Source: a virus
Length of the DNA stretch: 64,000 bases
Virus record (IMG/VR): IMGVR_UViG_3300028569_000016
Location: 41,877 to 105,876 of that record
Strand: one strand, 5' to 3'
Positions 30,638-40,347 of the stretch are shown here, in pieces. The translations under genes were made by a program, and so were the position numbers. The notes under the pieces are model-generated. The model had not been told where the DNA came from, did no database searches, and saw only the letters and a program-made list of their open reading frames with translations. The first letter of the stretch is position 1. Every line of letters begins with the position of its first letter.

Positions 30638-32566
30638 ATGAACAATCAATTGTACTCAATAGATATTAATAAACCAAAATGTTTAAATAGAACTAATGGT
30701 AGCATCATCATAACTGATCTATCCAATGGGCTATTATCTTTTTCATGGTTAGATGTTCCAAATACTGCCTCTGTAGCGGATTATGGGAGAGCTATTTATA
30801 ATTTAAATTGTGGCATATATACACTTGATATATATAATATTAGAGATAGGAGCACAGAGACTATAGCCATAGATCTCTCTTGCCCTAATGAGCTTAGTAT
30901 CGATTTGATACAAATGGATGAACTATTATGCTATAATGATACCTCAGATTTATTTATAGAATGGTCTGGAGGACAGCCCCCATACAATTTAAGTATAAAT
31001 GCTTTTCGTATTACAACAGACAATACATCTTATACCTATAAAATCAGATCTAATAATGGTTATAATATTTCTATTATAGATAGCTATGGTTGTCTTGTAG
31101 CTAAAAACGACATAAAAATTTTATCTGAACAGCTATCTGTTGATGTGAGATGGGAGCCTATAACTGAACATAAGAGTAAATCACCTAATGTATCTTGTAT
31201 AGTTTCTGGAGGTAAGTCGCCATATAGAGTGGCTTGGTTTACAGATACAGACAAGCAACCAATTGTTGTTAATCAAACATCTATTAATGATAAATTATAT
31301 ACAGGTAATTATAGAATAGTTGTAATAGACGATAATGGTTGTGAGATTCAAAAAACTTTTACTATCAGTGAGCCACCACCCCTTTCTGTAAATATCTCAA
31401 CATTTAATGACTATAGTACAAAGTCTTTATTTGATCCAGTTAACTCTCACAGAGTTCATAATCTATTACTTTTACCAGAACATAAAGATATTAAAATTAC
31501 TCAAGAATCTTTATTAAAATCTTCTAGTATATTCTTAAAATATAATAATACTAAAATAGAACAAAAATTATGTATGGATTATGGTTCTATAGAAATAGAT
31601 GATCAAAAATATAACTATTATTATGTATCGCCAGGGCTCCAAAATCCTAAAACTCACAAACTAAAACTAATAGTTGATGATGTAGAGCATGATCTTGAAC
31701 ATGTTTTTGGCAGTAACCGATCTAAACTAGTTATTGGTTCGCTTATTATGAATAATGATCACAGCTTTGCTTATAAAAATAAAGATATTATTCGTATTTA
31801 TTCTAATGATAATGAAAATATAGATGCTCAAGTACATCAGGTCTATATTAAAGCCGGTTTATATTTATCTCCTAGTATTTATACTATTATTAATTTTATT
31901 CATCCAACTAGTACAGACCCCAATGTTCTTCTTTTCATAAACAATAACTCTAACCTGTCTGTTCAATCTTTAACAACGAAAAGTAACAAGAGACTTGGTT
32001 CTATTCGTTGTAATGTTTTAAATGCTGATAAATTTTCTTTACAAGCCATTATTATTAATGAATACAATGAATCAGAAATATTTTCATTTAATAATCAAAA
32101 TACTCTTACTATTAATAATATAAAATATGGTCATTATAGAATAATTATCAAAGATAAAAATAGTACAGCTTATACATATAATCAAAAAAATATTAATACA
32201 GAGTATTATTCTATAGATATATTAGATTCTTCTGAAGCAGAAAGAGAGCTCTCCATGATTCAATCTGCTGATATCTATCATATAGACTCCTCTTTATTAA
32301 ATGTTTATAATAAACCTCCCAATAAGCTATTATTTTCTGACCCAGAATACAAGAATGGGGTATTAATGAATATCAGCCCCTCGGATTCTTGCTACAATAT
32401 AGTTGGTGAAAATATAAATATTACGGATTGTGGATATAAAATTATCAAAGATTTACCACACGGTAAATATAGTATTAGGATCTTTAAGGATGGATACAAA
32501 ACACAAAAATTAGAATTATTCTATAATACAAATAAAGAGCTTGTAACAACTATTCTAGAGAGGTAA
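30638..32566 (+). CDS. Tail or baseplate protein with SprB-like repeats, 642 aa
   Basis: AGGA five bases before ATG. The N-terminal half (residues about 85-250) contains two SprB-type units: a Cys-containing strand, SGGQPPYNL or SGGKSPYRVAW, then a strand ending YNISIIDSYGCLV or YRIVVIDDNGCEIQKTFTISEP. SprB repeats (Ig-like) are best known from Bacteroidota gliding adhesins. The C-terminal 350 residues lack recognisable motifs but end with a KYSIRIFKDGYKTQKLEL strand that resembles a carboxypeptidase-regulatory-like fold. It is likely exposed on the tail tip and involved in adhesion; this is inference. Confidence 0.6.
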   Translation: MNNQLYSIDINKPKCLNRTNGSIIITDLSNGLLSFSWLDVPNTASVADYGRAIYNLNCGIYTLDIYNIRDRSTETIAIDLSCPNELSIDLIQMDELLCYNDTSDLFIEWSGGQPPYNLSINAFRITTDNTSYTYKIRSNNGYNISIIDSYGCLVAKNDIKILSEQLSVDVRWEPITEHKSKSPNVSCIVSGGKSPYRVAWFTDTDKQPIVVNQTSINDKLYTGNYRIVVIDDNGCEIQKTFTISEPPPLSVNISTFNDYSTKSLFDPVNSHRVHNLLLLPEHKDIKITQESLLKSSSIFLKYNNTKIEQKLCMDYGSIEIDDQKYNYYYVSPGLQNPKTHKLKLIVDDVEHDLEHVFGSNRSKLVIGSLIMNNDHSFAYKNKDIIRIYSNDNENIDAQVHQVYIKAGLYLSPSIYTIINFIHPTSTDPNVLLFINNNSNLSVQSLTTKSNKRLGSIRCNVLNADKFSLQAIIINEYNESEIFSFNNQNTLTINNIKYGHYRIIIKDKNSTAYTYNQKNINTEYYSIDILDSSEAERELSMIQSADIYHIDSSLLNVYNKPPNKLLFSDPEYKNGVLMNISPSDSCYNIVGENINITDCGYKIIKDLPHGKYSIRIFKDGYKTQKLELFYNTNKELVTTILER

Positions 32567-32574
32567 TAGGATTT

Positions 32575-33489
32575 ATGTCGAGTGTAAAGGTTTTTGGATG
32601 CGAAGTAGTAAGCTTAACATGCAACTTAGGATTCGGTGGTCAAGAATCTACAGTTAGTCTTAAATTAGTAGAGTGTGGAACGCCGTATAATGGGTCTCTT
32701 GGTTGCGTTTATACAGTTGCCGTTGGTGGATTCACATTTACTGGTGTTTTAGCCGATCATTCTTATTCGAAATCAAGTTCTGGTTTAATATGGGATGTCA
32801 GATTAACAGATGGTAGACAAAGCTTATCTAATGTTTCTGTTATTCTAAACGATTATTATTGTAATGTTAATACTCCTAATCTAATTAATGTATTAGCTTT
32901 ATTAGAGCCATCGGTATGTAATTTAGGCTGTGATGATTTCATGGCGTCTTTTAAAGATGAACTTGGTATTCCAATGTTATACATTTTAAATGCCCTACAG
33001 GGGAGAACGTGTTTATTGCCAGTTTGTGGCGTTACTATGTACATAGACGTATCTGCTATAATAGCTATTTGTCCAGCATATTTGAAAATCAGTGAAACTA
33101 GTTCAAATGTTCTAAATATTATTAATCAGGCTTGTGATGAAGCTGGCTGTGATTTTATCATTACTATTATTGGTAATACTTTTACAGCTATTCCGATTAA
33201 TAAAAGAGTAGCTCCACCAAGTGGTGCTTTGGGAACATTATTAAATACTATTGCTGCTAGTTCATGTAATGGAGATGGAACCATAGACTATAGATATGGA
33301 GAAGAAACATCATATGAACCAAGTAAAAAATTAGTTCTTGGAGAAAATGTACATTATTTAATGACAGTATCTAAAGATGGAGAATGTAGTGGTGCTATGG
33401 GTACAGAAGGTGGAGCCCCAGCAAGTAATAATCCGATCATAGAGAGTCCACCACCACCTCCGCCGCCCCCGGCAACACCACCACCATGA
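32575..33489 (+). CDS. Tail hub-like protein with poly-proline tail, 304 aa
   Basis: A beta-rich, Cys-containing protein (VKVFGCEVVSLTCNLGFGG, LVECGTPYNGSLGCVY, DGRQSLSNVSVILNDYYC). Domain flow of two beta barrels with an interposed helical segment (SSNVLNIINQACDEAGCDF) resembles phage baseplate hub proteins of the gp27/gpD kind, as a suggestion only. The last 20 residues are a Pro-rich run, encoded by GC-rich CCN codons, that looks like a linker cut short by the stop. The following gene begins 16 bases later with AAGGAAA. Confidence 0.5.
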   Translation: MSSVKVFGCEVVSLTCNLGFGGQESTVSLKLVECGTPYNGSLGCVYTVAVGGFTFTGVLADHSYSKSSSGLIWDVRLTDGRQSLSNVSVILNDYYCNVNTPNLINVLALLEPSVCNLGCDDFMASFKDELGIPMLYILNALQGRTCLLPVCGVTMYIDVSAIIAICPAYLKISETSSNVLNIINQACDEAGCDFIITIIGNTFTAIPINKRVAPPSGALGTLLNTIAASSCNGDGTIDYRYGEETSYEPSKKLVLGENVHYLMTVSKDGECSGAMGTEGGAPASNNPIIESPPPPPPPPATPPP

Positions 33490-33504
33490 TAAGGAAATAG
33501 TTTT

Positions 33505-36500
33505 ATGGGATGTTCAGTTTATCAGTATTTCGGAGAAAGACATACAAGTTCTGGCCTCAAGGTCTTCAAAACAGCACCAGATAATATCAACTACCCCGAC
33601 TTTGACTGTTCTATACTAAAAGAATCTTTAGAATTAGATTTTGATACATTTAGACTAACTGAACTAGAGATGTTATCCTCAGCAAGTTTGGATACTTGGT
33701 TAAGCTACTGTGCCAAGAAAGATCACGATGGTGGAGGTAGTGATTTATTAGGGACTAAAATATTTAAATTTCTTAATGGACAAGGATTTGATGATTACAG
33801 ACAAGTCGTAGTAGATATGTTTACGGGTCTTTTAAATAATAATTATGATAACACATCAGAAGGTCTTGTTAAAACACAAACGTCTGATATATGGGCAAAG
33901 TTAGAGGTTGCTAGACAATGGTTATCGCAAATACATTCAAGCTTTTATGGACAACAATATTTGATAGAAGTGGGAGATTCATCAGTAGGAGCATGTATCA
34001 AAGATAGATTTGGTAATGCTCCATCTGATAATGTCAAAGTAGAATCAGAGGGCGGAATATATTATAGCTCTGATGCTCCGTCTACTAGTGGAGGCTGGTT
34101 ATCCAAAAATCAAACAAGCGTTATGGGCTTATCTGTTGGTACTAAAGAATTAGCTGCTTTTACAGAAAATGATAATAGGATAAGTTGTTTTGTAAAATTT
34201 AAAAAATCTACTAGTATTTCTAAATTTAATTTAACATGGGACGTTGATTTAAGTAAACTTGGAGATTCTAATTTTTATCAAAAAGAGGATATGTTATATG
34301 TTAAAGCAGATATTAATCCTGCTCTTTATCAAATAGATAGTAAGCAATATGTTTTAGTCACTTTGAATAACTCTGCATCATTAAGACTTTCAAAAGATTC
34401 TGTAACAGATTGTCCTAGATTAGCTGCTACAATGGGTGCTGTAGCTCTTATGACATTACATGGTACTGTTTATCAGTCCTCATTAGAGGACTCTGCCTGT
34501 GACGATAAACAAAATACTAACAGTGGTACAGTTGTTAATCTAAGTCAAGTAAATGTTTTCCAACTCGGTGCTCCGGCCATTTGTCCAGAAGAATTTTGTA
34601 TACCCTTAAAGAGTAATGTTTTTGTGTACGGTCCATGGTTTTATCAAGCTAATCCTATTGGCGGTACAGAAGTTGAAGCAAACAGAGAACTTGCTCCGTG
34701 GAATTTTTCGAATTTACAAAACAATGGCTACGAGACTATGAATTACTATGGAGATCTAATAGCGTCGGATGGGCCAAGGGGTTTACAAAAACAAGAAAAT
34801 GGATCCATAACTGTAGCTGCCTTACCGTCCTATTCTATAGGGTATGTGGTTGGAGGTAATGCTGCTACATTAACAGATATTCAAATTAATATTGGAGATA
34901 ACGGTTATACGACAACATATAATTTTCAAACTTATGCTCCAAAATTTGGTAAGCCAGGAAGACACCTTGCTGATTTATGGTCAAGAAATTATAAATCTCT
35001 ATCATATATGCAAAAGTTCTTTAAAGAAGAGAACTTAAAGATACGTGAATTAATTAATCAAACAGCTACTATAAGACAAGAAGATAAATATAGAGATAAA
35101 AGCAAGCCTATCACTTCTGGCGATGTTATTGTTGAACCACCAGATGTTGCCGGTTCAAATAGCTCTAAAACTCCGCACATGATGCTTTATTCTGGATATA
35201 GGATGAGGCTTAAAGATACTACAGATGATGGTGGCAGCGACACTATGGACAATGGAACATCGATTATTAGTCCATGCTCTTGTAAAAGTTCTCCATCCAT
35301 ACCTCCACCTGTAACTTCGTCTACAGCATCTCCTGGCAATAATATTAAAAATATGCCAATAGCAGTTACTGAGACTAGTTTACACAACACATGGTATAGA
35401 GAGAATCATTTTAATAGACTTGCGATTAGTACATTAGATCTAATTTTTTGTCCTATTAGTACCAATCAAGAAGGCGATGAAAACGGAGAACTACCCAGAC
35501 TATCTATGTATCAAGACTATAGTGGTAGTCATATAGAATTTAAAGATAAGGAACAAACTGCTTTGGGCGACGGCAAAGCCCCAAATTCTAGAACAAGATC
35601 AGAAATACCTCCTTTTTATTTTGAAGATATATTACAATATGATTTACCAATACATCAAATGTATTTAAATAGTGTTACATCCACAGTTATGCTTAGTGAT
35701 TGGTTAAGTAGAATCAATGGCAGTACTGATGGATTTGTGACTAATATTATTGGTTATGGTTCTGAGGCCAAAAATTTTACACTATCTGGTTTAGAAGATG
35801 CAGAAAATAAGAAACAAGATGAGACAAATTTTAGATATAGTGTATTAAGGGGTCCATTATCTTTACAGGCTTGGGGTTATGATACGGCCGGTAAACCTGT
35901 TCCAAATTCGGTGGACTCGGCTAGACAGGCCGAAAAGGGACGGTTTAGAAGACGCGGGTTGCAGGATAAGTTTTTAAAAAACTGGCTCTCTAACCCTAAA
36001 ACATGGCCTGCTGGGCCTATTGATTTAAGATGGGATAGAGAACGTGGAGTTTGGGTCTCTCCACCAGCCAATAAAATAGTAGTGGCTAGATTATTAGGCA
36101 ATTTAGAAAGATTTGGTACAGCAGAAGCAGAACTTATAGATCCTCAAGCCGGTGGCGTAAAATTTTATGAGGAGTATGATGTATGGTCTGGAGAAGGAGC
36201 AAATATCAAAGGATCTTTAAGTAAAACCAAAATTAAAGTATATGATTTTCTTGGCATTAGATTATGTAAATGTGATTATATCTATGCTTATTATGATGAT
36301 AATAGATATATTGTATTAGAAAGTAATAGAGCATATAAAGATCCTAATGAGCTGTGTTGTGCTACCACTACTACTGCACAAACTACCAAAGCATCCACAC
36401 AACCAACACCAACACAAGCAACGCCAACTTCTTGTTGGTGCAATTTAGAGTGTCTTAAAACACTTAACAACTTTAAAGAAGGAAAGCATCAAGCCTTGGT

Positions 36501-36597
36501 TCATAAACAAGAAACTTCTGGACCAGATTGTTTGGTGTGGGAGGATATAGTTGAGTGCTATACCACCCCACCAAACTATTATGATAATAATCCATAA
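33505..36597 (+). CDS. Large tail hub or receptor-region protein, 1,030 aa
   Basis: The last plus-strand gene of the structural operon. Many aromatic and Asp residues, beta-rich N-terminal and central domains, then a helical part (GRHLADLWSRNYKSLSYMQKFFKEENLK, residues about 490-520), a Pro/Thr/Ser linker with CSCKSS (about 588-612), a further domain with WDRERGVWVSPP near 845, and a Thr-rich linker ahead of a small Cys-rich C-terminal domain (CWCNLECLK). The preceding 304-aa protein may be its N-terminal half as a separate polypeptide. Likely the central tail hub or tip; no lysozyme or peptidase motif was found. Confidence 0.55.
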   Translation: MGCSVYQYFGERHTSSGLKVFKTAPDNINYPDFDCSILKESLELDFDTFRLTELEMLSSASLDTWLSYCAKKDHDGGGSDLLGTKIFKFLNGQGFDDYRQVVVDMFTGLLNNNYDNTSEGLVKTQTSDIWAKLEVARQWLSQIHSSFYGQQYLIEVGDSSVGACIKDRFGNAPSDNVKVESEGGIYYSSDAPSTSGGWLSKNQTSVMGLSVGTKELAAFTENDNRISCFVKFKKSTSISKFNLTWDVDLSKLGDSNFYQKEDMLYVKADINPALYQIDSKQYVLVTLNNSASLRLSKDSVTDCPRLAATMGAVALMTLHGTVYQSSLEDSACDDKQNTNSGTVVNLSQVNVFQLGAPAICPEEFCIPLKSNVFVYGPWFYQANPIGGTEVEANRELAPWNFSNLQNNGYETMNYYGDLIASDGPRGLQKQENGSITVAALPSYSIGYVVGGNAATLTDIQINIGDNGYTTTYNFQTYAPKFGKPGRHLADLWSRNYKSLSYMQKFFKEENLKIRELINQTATIRQEDKYRDKSKPITSGDVIVEPPDVAGSNSSKTPHMMLYSGYRMRLKDTTDDGGSDTMDNGTSIISPCSCKSSPSIPPPVTSSTASPGNNIKNMPIAVTETSLHNTWYRENHFNRLAISTLDLIFCPISTNQEGDENGELPRLSMYQDYSGSHIEFKDKEQTALGDGKAPNSRTRSEIPPFYFEDILQYDLPIHQMYLNSVTSTVMLSDWLSRINGSTDGFVTNIIGYGSEAKNFTLSGLEDAENKKQDETNFRYSVLRGPLSLQAWGYDTAGKPVPNSVDSARQAEKGRFRRRGLQDKFLKNWLSNPKTWPAGPIDLRWDRERGVWVSPPANKIVVARLLGNLERFGTAEAELIDPQAGGVKFYEEYDVWSGEGANIKGSLSKTKIKVYDFLGIRLCKCDYIYAYYDDNRYIVLESNRAYKDPNELCCATTTTAQTTKASTQPTPTQATPTSCWCNLECLKTLNNFKEGKHQALVHKQETSGPDCLVWEDIVECYTTPPNYYDNNP

Positions 36598-36610
36598 AAC
36601 ATAAAATATT

Positions 36611-36937
36611 TTACTTAGTCGCTGGTGCTTGCCACTTATGCCAACCCTTATTGGCTAGCCAATTACCGTCGTCGTCTTTGCGTTTAGGAAATAAAGTTCC
36701 GCCCTTTTTGTGTTGACCAAATGCTAGTATGGCGCCACACTCATTACAACGCAATTCGTAGTAATCATTGCCATCAACATTTCTGACAACAAATCTGAGG
36801 TTGAGACTATCACATAATCCACACTTCTCTTCAGCGAAGATTTCCTGTATGGTTGCTAGCTCTTTAAAGATTTCTTTTTGACCAGCACCCTCTAATTCAA
36901 ATTCAAGCTTATCACCAACTTTATATTTAACTTTCAT
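36611..36937 (-). CDS. Zn-ribbon protein, 108 aa
   Basis: Two Cys pairs, CGLC (about 39-42) and CNEC (about 64-67), form a zinc ribbon; the C-terminus has LFPKRKDDDGNW and GWHKW. The start overlaps the stop of the annealing-protein gene (ATGA). The pattern of a Zn-ribbon protein next to a recombinase is common in phage recombination modules, so single-stranded DNA binding or accessory recombination is plausible. It is the last gene of the leftward operon and meets the rightward tail operon across 13 bases. Confidence 0.6.
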   Translation of the reverse strand: MKVKYKVGDKLEFELEGAGQKEIFKELATIQEIFAEEKCGLCDSLNLRFVVRNVDGNDYYELRCNECGAILAFGQHKKGGTLFPKRKDDDGNWLANKGWHKWQAPATK

Positions 36938-37677
36938 ATGATACTCCAGTTATTAACGTAGCCTTTAACATTACTCTGAATGTCATCTATTTTTTGTTGA
37001 TAAGATGACAATTCTCTAATAATTGATAAAGCATCATGATGCAATATGCTCTTTATATTGGTTTCGTTAATGTTTAATGTCTTAATCAACTCTAATACAT
37101 TAACATCTAATCTTTTAGCTAATACATCAATAAAATTAATTTGATTATTAGTAATCTTATTAACATTGTCAGCACCAATATCGTCTTCAATATTTTCTGC
37201 TATTTCTTCAGCAGCAACAACTTTTCTTAATCTAAGGGCTCTACGCAAAGCTCTTCCTTCTGCTCTGGTTTCTGCTACGGCAACCGGGTGATTACGATAT
37301 ACCTTATCACAATTACCCCAATAAACATCAGCAGCTCCACTTACTGTTTTAGTCTTACAGTTCTCATCAGTACCTACATTTAAGTCGTACCATGTTAAAG
37401 TATGAACAACAGAAGCTCTCTTATCATTAGAAGGCTCAGGAGCCTGCACCAGATCAGACTCAGACTGAATAACTGTGCAGTTCATAACCTTTTCAAATAT
37501 TCGTCTTAGACCATCAGTGGTTGGATTTCCATGGATTTTTTCGTCGTCCGAAAGTTGTTGTAAAACGAAATCTGTCCATTCAAGATCAGTTATCGCTATA
37601 TCCTTAACAGTCTCAATATCGTCGGCTTCAATATTATTCTTCACCTTAACCTCTTTTATTTCTTTGATTTTAGCCAT
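36934..37677 (-). CDS. Rad52/ERF-type single-strand annealing protein candidate, 247 aa
   Basis: The core SGAADVYWG ... NHPVAVAETRAEGRALRRALRL is the pattern found in phage annealing proteins, in which a Gly/Ala-rich strand is followed by PVAxAETRAxxRALRxAL. The C-terminus (about 165-247) is helical. Neighbours are a nuclease gene upstream and a Zn-ribbon gene downstream, consistent with a nuclease-plus-annealing-protein recombination pair. It overlaps both neighbours. The exact family is uncertain. Confidence 0.6.
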   Translation of the reverse strand: MAKIKEIKEVKVKNNIEADDIETVKDIAITDLEWTDFVLQQLSDDEKIHGNPTTDGLRRIFEKVMNCTVIQSESDLVQAPEPSNDKRASVVHTLTWYDLNVGTDENCKTKTVSGAADVYWGNCDKVYRNHPVAVAETRAEGRALRRALRLRKVVAAEEIAENIEDDIGADNVNKITNNQINFIDVLAKRLDVNVLELIKTLNINETNIKSILHHDALSIIRELSSYQQKIDDIQSNVKGYVNNWSII

Positions 37678-38464
37678 CTGTATCTCCTATTTCTATGACA
37701 TTAATAGTAGTATCATTTTTTATTGTCAAAAGAGCAGAATTTAATTTATCACAAACCATCTTTGCTCTGGTCTTTGAGAAATCTTTTGTTTGTTTGATTC
37801 TTATCAGTTTGTATCCCTTACCAATCAATAAACCAGTTTTTTTCTTATCATAAGCAATATTTTTGTTTAAAACATCCTCCCCCCAAACCGGTTCAAAATG
37901 AGAGGGACCATCGATTTCAATAGCTATGTTCATGGTAGGCAGAAAAATATCTACTTGCAACTTGGTATTTACTAGCATCTGCTCTTTATGGAATTCGGTT
38001 TTTATACCACTACCAACCAAAAACTTAAGGATAAAATGCTCTAGTTTAGACCCAACTTTACTGCTGTGTCTTACGGCAATGTTGGCTTTATGTAGCATAT
38101 TTGCTTTTTCGTCCTCTGTTTTTTTATTCCATAATTCTAGATACATCGCTTGCTTTTGACGTAATTCATCAGGACTCATATTCTGCCAATTTTTCATTAC
38201 GCCAGATCCTATATTATGTTTTTCTTCATCTGATCTTTCTCTTCCCTTTGTTGGATGCTGATGTCTACCTGTTTTTAAAGCATTCTTTTGTGCTTCCGAT
38301 TTATTTTTAATTGGTATACCTAATCTTTTTGCATCTCTTAAAACCTTATTTGGATAGGTATTATGTTGTGTAGCAATATCTTTAAAGCTTAAATTATCTT
38401 TAGAGTAAAGCTTATCAATTATTTCTGCTTTTGATTTATCTGATAGACTATCATAATTTGACAT
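37670..38464 (-). CDS. PD-(D/E)XK nuclease with N-terminal HTH, 264 aa
   Basis: Residues 8-50 (KAEIIDKLYSKDNLSFKDIA ... VLRDAKRLG) resemble a helix-turn-helix DNA binder. Residues about 50-130 are basic and helical with NUMOD-like RSDEEKHNIG. The C-terminal domain has E (GSKLEHFIL), D (LQVDIFLP) and E-x-D (IAIEIDGPSHF), followed by GYKLIRIKQ: the Vsr/DUF559-like nuclease fold. Such architecture occurs in phage mobile endonucleases, so homing activity is possible, although its operon overlap with the annealing gene fits a recombination role equally well. Confidence 0.65.
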   Translation of the reverse strand: MSNYDSLSDKSKAEIIDKLYSKDNLSFKDIATQHNTYPNKVLRDAKRLGIPIKNKSEAQKNALKTGRHQHPTKGRERSDEEKHNIGSGVMKNWQNMSPDELRQKQAMYLELWNKKTEDEKANMLHKANIAVRHSSKVGSKLEHFILKFLVGSGIKTEFHKEQMLVNTKLQVDIFLPTMNIAIEIDGPSHFEPVWGEDVLNKNIAYDKKKTGLLIGKGYKLIRIKQTKDFSKTRAKMVCDKLNSALLTIKNDTTINVIEIGDTDG

Positions 38465-38783
38465 TTTCTAATTCCTCTATTTGTGAGAGAATATCTTGTA
38501 TATTTTCTATGTCTTTAACCAATATGTTATTTTCTTTAGGGATCCCTAGGCTCTCTAGAATATTAAGATCTCTAATAGATGTAGTGAGTATAATATTATT
38601 TCTATGTACTTTAGTAATATATAACGTATGAAATATTGCTATTGTACTTAATAAATCTGATGCGATTAGACAACTGTCGGTGAAAATTACTGGGGATTTA
38701 TTAAGAGTTGTGCATATCCTAGAGTATGCGTTGATTAATTTAATATCAGATTCTTGTGTTAGATATTGTTTATATAGAAACAT
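38451..38783 (-). CDS. Hypothetical protein, 110 aa
   Basis: Alternating hydrophobic strands and helices (SPVIFTDSCLIASDLLS, NNIILTTSIRDLNILESLG) give a Rossmann-like impression. No motif recognised. It overlaps its neighbours by 14 bases on both sides within the glycosylation-type cluster, so it may be an accessory subunit. Confidence 0.4.
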   Translation of the reverse strand: MFLYKQYLTQESDIKLINAYSRICTTLNKSPVIFTDSCLIASDLLSTIAIFHTLYITKVHRNNIILTTSIRDLNILESLGIPKENNILVKDIENIQDILSQIEELENVKL

Positions 38784-39465
38784 TATTATATATTTTTTTG
38801 TATAAATGGTTAATATTAGTTATTTGATCAATATTATTAAAATGAATAATATTTTGTTTCACTTTATGGGCAGAAATACTAAGATGATGAGTAATAACAG
38901 TATTAATAATTTCAAATAAATACATATTATTCTTAGTGTGGTTCTTGATTATATGTTTGAATAGCCCAAGGTCTCCACTCTTAATATATAGACATTCACA
39001 TAGCTTATTTGGCAGATCATAGAAAACAAATTCTATAAAATTTTTTGTATCTATATTACAACCTATTTTTGATTTAAATCTTAAAGAACTATTAACGATT
39101 ACGGATGATTGATGAGGCTTAATATTTTTAAATACGTTGGGGTCTACCACAACAGGCAAATTAATAAAAACAACATCTTGATTATCTGGAATCTCATCGA
39201 TCACAGAGGCTATCGATTGTCCCACGTTAGAATATTCATCATAATTATGCTCTATATATCTTACCCTGGTATTTTTAATAGAGTTCTCTAAAATTCTTTT
39301 ATGTTCAAAAGCATAAACTACTAATAGTTTTGCTTGCTTATTGATTTTTAAAATATTTTTAATTTGATGGTTTAAGAATGTATCTTTATATATTCTAATC
39401 AATGCTTTATTATTCATTGATCTCATTGATTTATCTGGTAGAGATGCTATTAATACAAAATACAT
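38770..39465 (-). CDS. Nucleotidyltransferase-like protein, 231 aa
   Basis: N-terminal IASLPDKSMRSMNNKALIRI followed by LNHQIKNILKINKQAKLLVVY has the shape of the nucleotidyltransferase GT-A fold (an N-terminal basic nucleotide-binding loop, a Lys, then a helix and strand), with later VVFINLPVVVDP resembling the metal-site strand. The canonical GGxGxR signature is absent, so catalysis is not assured. Context with glycosyltransferases supports activation or transfer of a sugar or choline-like group. Confidence 0.45.
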   Translation of the reverse strand: MYFVLIASLPDKSMRSMNNKALIRIYKDTFLNHQIKNILKINKQAKLLVVYAFEHKRILENSIKNTRVRYIEHNYDEYSNVGQSIASVIDEIPDNQDVVFINLPVVVDPNVFKNIKPHQSSVIVNSSLRFKSKIGCNIDTKNFIEFVFYDLPNKLCECLYIKSGDLGLFKHIIKNHTKNNMYLFEIINTVITHHLSISAHKVKQNIIHFNNIDQITNINHLYKKIYNNVSI

Positions 39466-39467
39466 AT

Positions 39468-39884
39468 TTATTTATAAGCTTTGATGTAATATTCGAATAC
39501 ATTGATATATTTTTTAACACTAATTTTAAATCCAGCATCTTTTAATATCACTAATATTTCTGACATATTGTGTATGGATTTTTTATTAGGATATAAAACA
39601 TTCTTAATAACGTCCTCTGAAATCATATTAAACGCAATAGCAATACCAACTTGACGCAAATCAGATCCTTGGATATGTAATGATCCACCACTTATTAGCT
39701 TATTATAAGCTTTATTCAGAATCGCTGGAACATCTTCAGCGATAAAATGGTCGCATAAATCTTGATATACTATTTCTTGTATAGACTCATCTTTATGTGT
39801 ATCTATCTCGGACACATGACAATAAGTGCTGTTAGTAGGCATCAATTCCTGTTCACTAACATGAAATAATATAGAATTATTCAT
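39468..39884 (-). CDS. Methyltransferase-like C-terminal domain protein, 138 aa
   Basis: Residues 30-90 (IVYQDLCDHFIAEDVPAILNKAYNKL, GGSLHIQGSDLRQ) resemble the post-motif-I half of a type 11 SAM-dependent methyltransferase: acidic strand, helix, then LxxGGxLxI. The glycine-rich SAM-binding motif I is missing, so the protein is a remnant, a non-catalytic relative, or works with a partner. It overlaps the 39877 gene by 8 bases. Confidence 0.45.
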   Translation of the reverse strand: MNNSILFHVSEQELMPTNSTYCHVSEIDTHKDESIQEIVYQDLCDHFIAEDVPAILNKAYNKLISGGSLHIQGSDLRQVGIAIAFNMISEDVIKNVLYPNKKSIHNMSEILVILKDAGFKISVKKYINVFEYYIKAYK

Positions 39885-40347
39885 AATATTTAAAAACCAT
39901 TTTAGAAGTTTGAAATAGTACCCTTTGCCACATATCTGTATCAGTGATATCTTCTTTTGTTAATATCTTATGATAGTTGCCACCCCACGATGTTGCAATT
40001 TTTTCGTTCATTGCGATTTTATATGCTGAAGGTAATTCGTACTTGTGTAAATTTACTTCTTCTTCAGATAATTCTTTAGGTTTAACAGAGTGGTCTATTA
40101 GTAGAACTGGGACATGAAACTGAATAGATATATTTTTACATTTTTCATAGTAAAGGATCTTATTGTTACAGACTATTACCTGGGGTGTATCTTTACCAAA
40201 ATACAAATGATCAAAACTAATAGTATTATGTTTTAGCTTCTTAAACGCTTGCTCAAAAACCATATTATCAGATGATGTCCATAAGACATTAATCTTATCG
40301 GTATTTTGAATTTTTTCTCTGATAAGTATGCCAGTTATAGAGTTCAT
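39877..40347 (-). CDS. Hypothetical protein of the glycosyltransferase cluster, 156 aa
   Basis: Contains a Rossmann-like N-terminal half (INVLWTSSDNMVFEQAFKKLKHN, PQVIVCNNKILYY, VPVLLIDHSVKP), similar in flow to the N-terminal domain of a GT-B glycosyltransferase. No catalytic motif. The ATGA overlap with the GT4 gene upstream implies co-translation and possibly complex formation. Confidence 0.4.
   Translation of the reverse strand: MNSITGILIREKIQNTDKINVLWTSSDNMVFEQAFKKLKHNTISFDHLYFGKDTPQVIVCNNKILYYEKCKNISIQFHVPVLLIDHSVKPKELSEEEVNLHKYELPSAYKIAMNEKIATSWGGNYHKILTKEDITDTDMWQRVLFQTSKMVFKYYE

Noticed and set aside
36598-36610. Bidirectional terminator between the convergent operons
   Set aside because: The 13-base gap and flanks show no inverted repeat.
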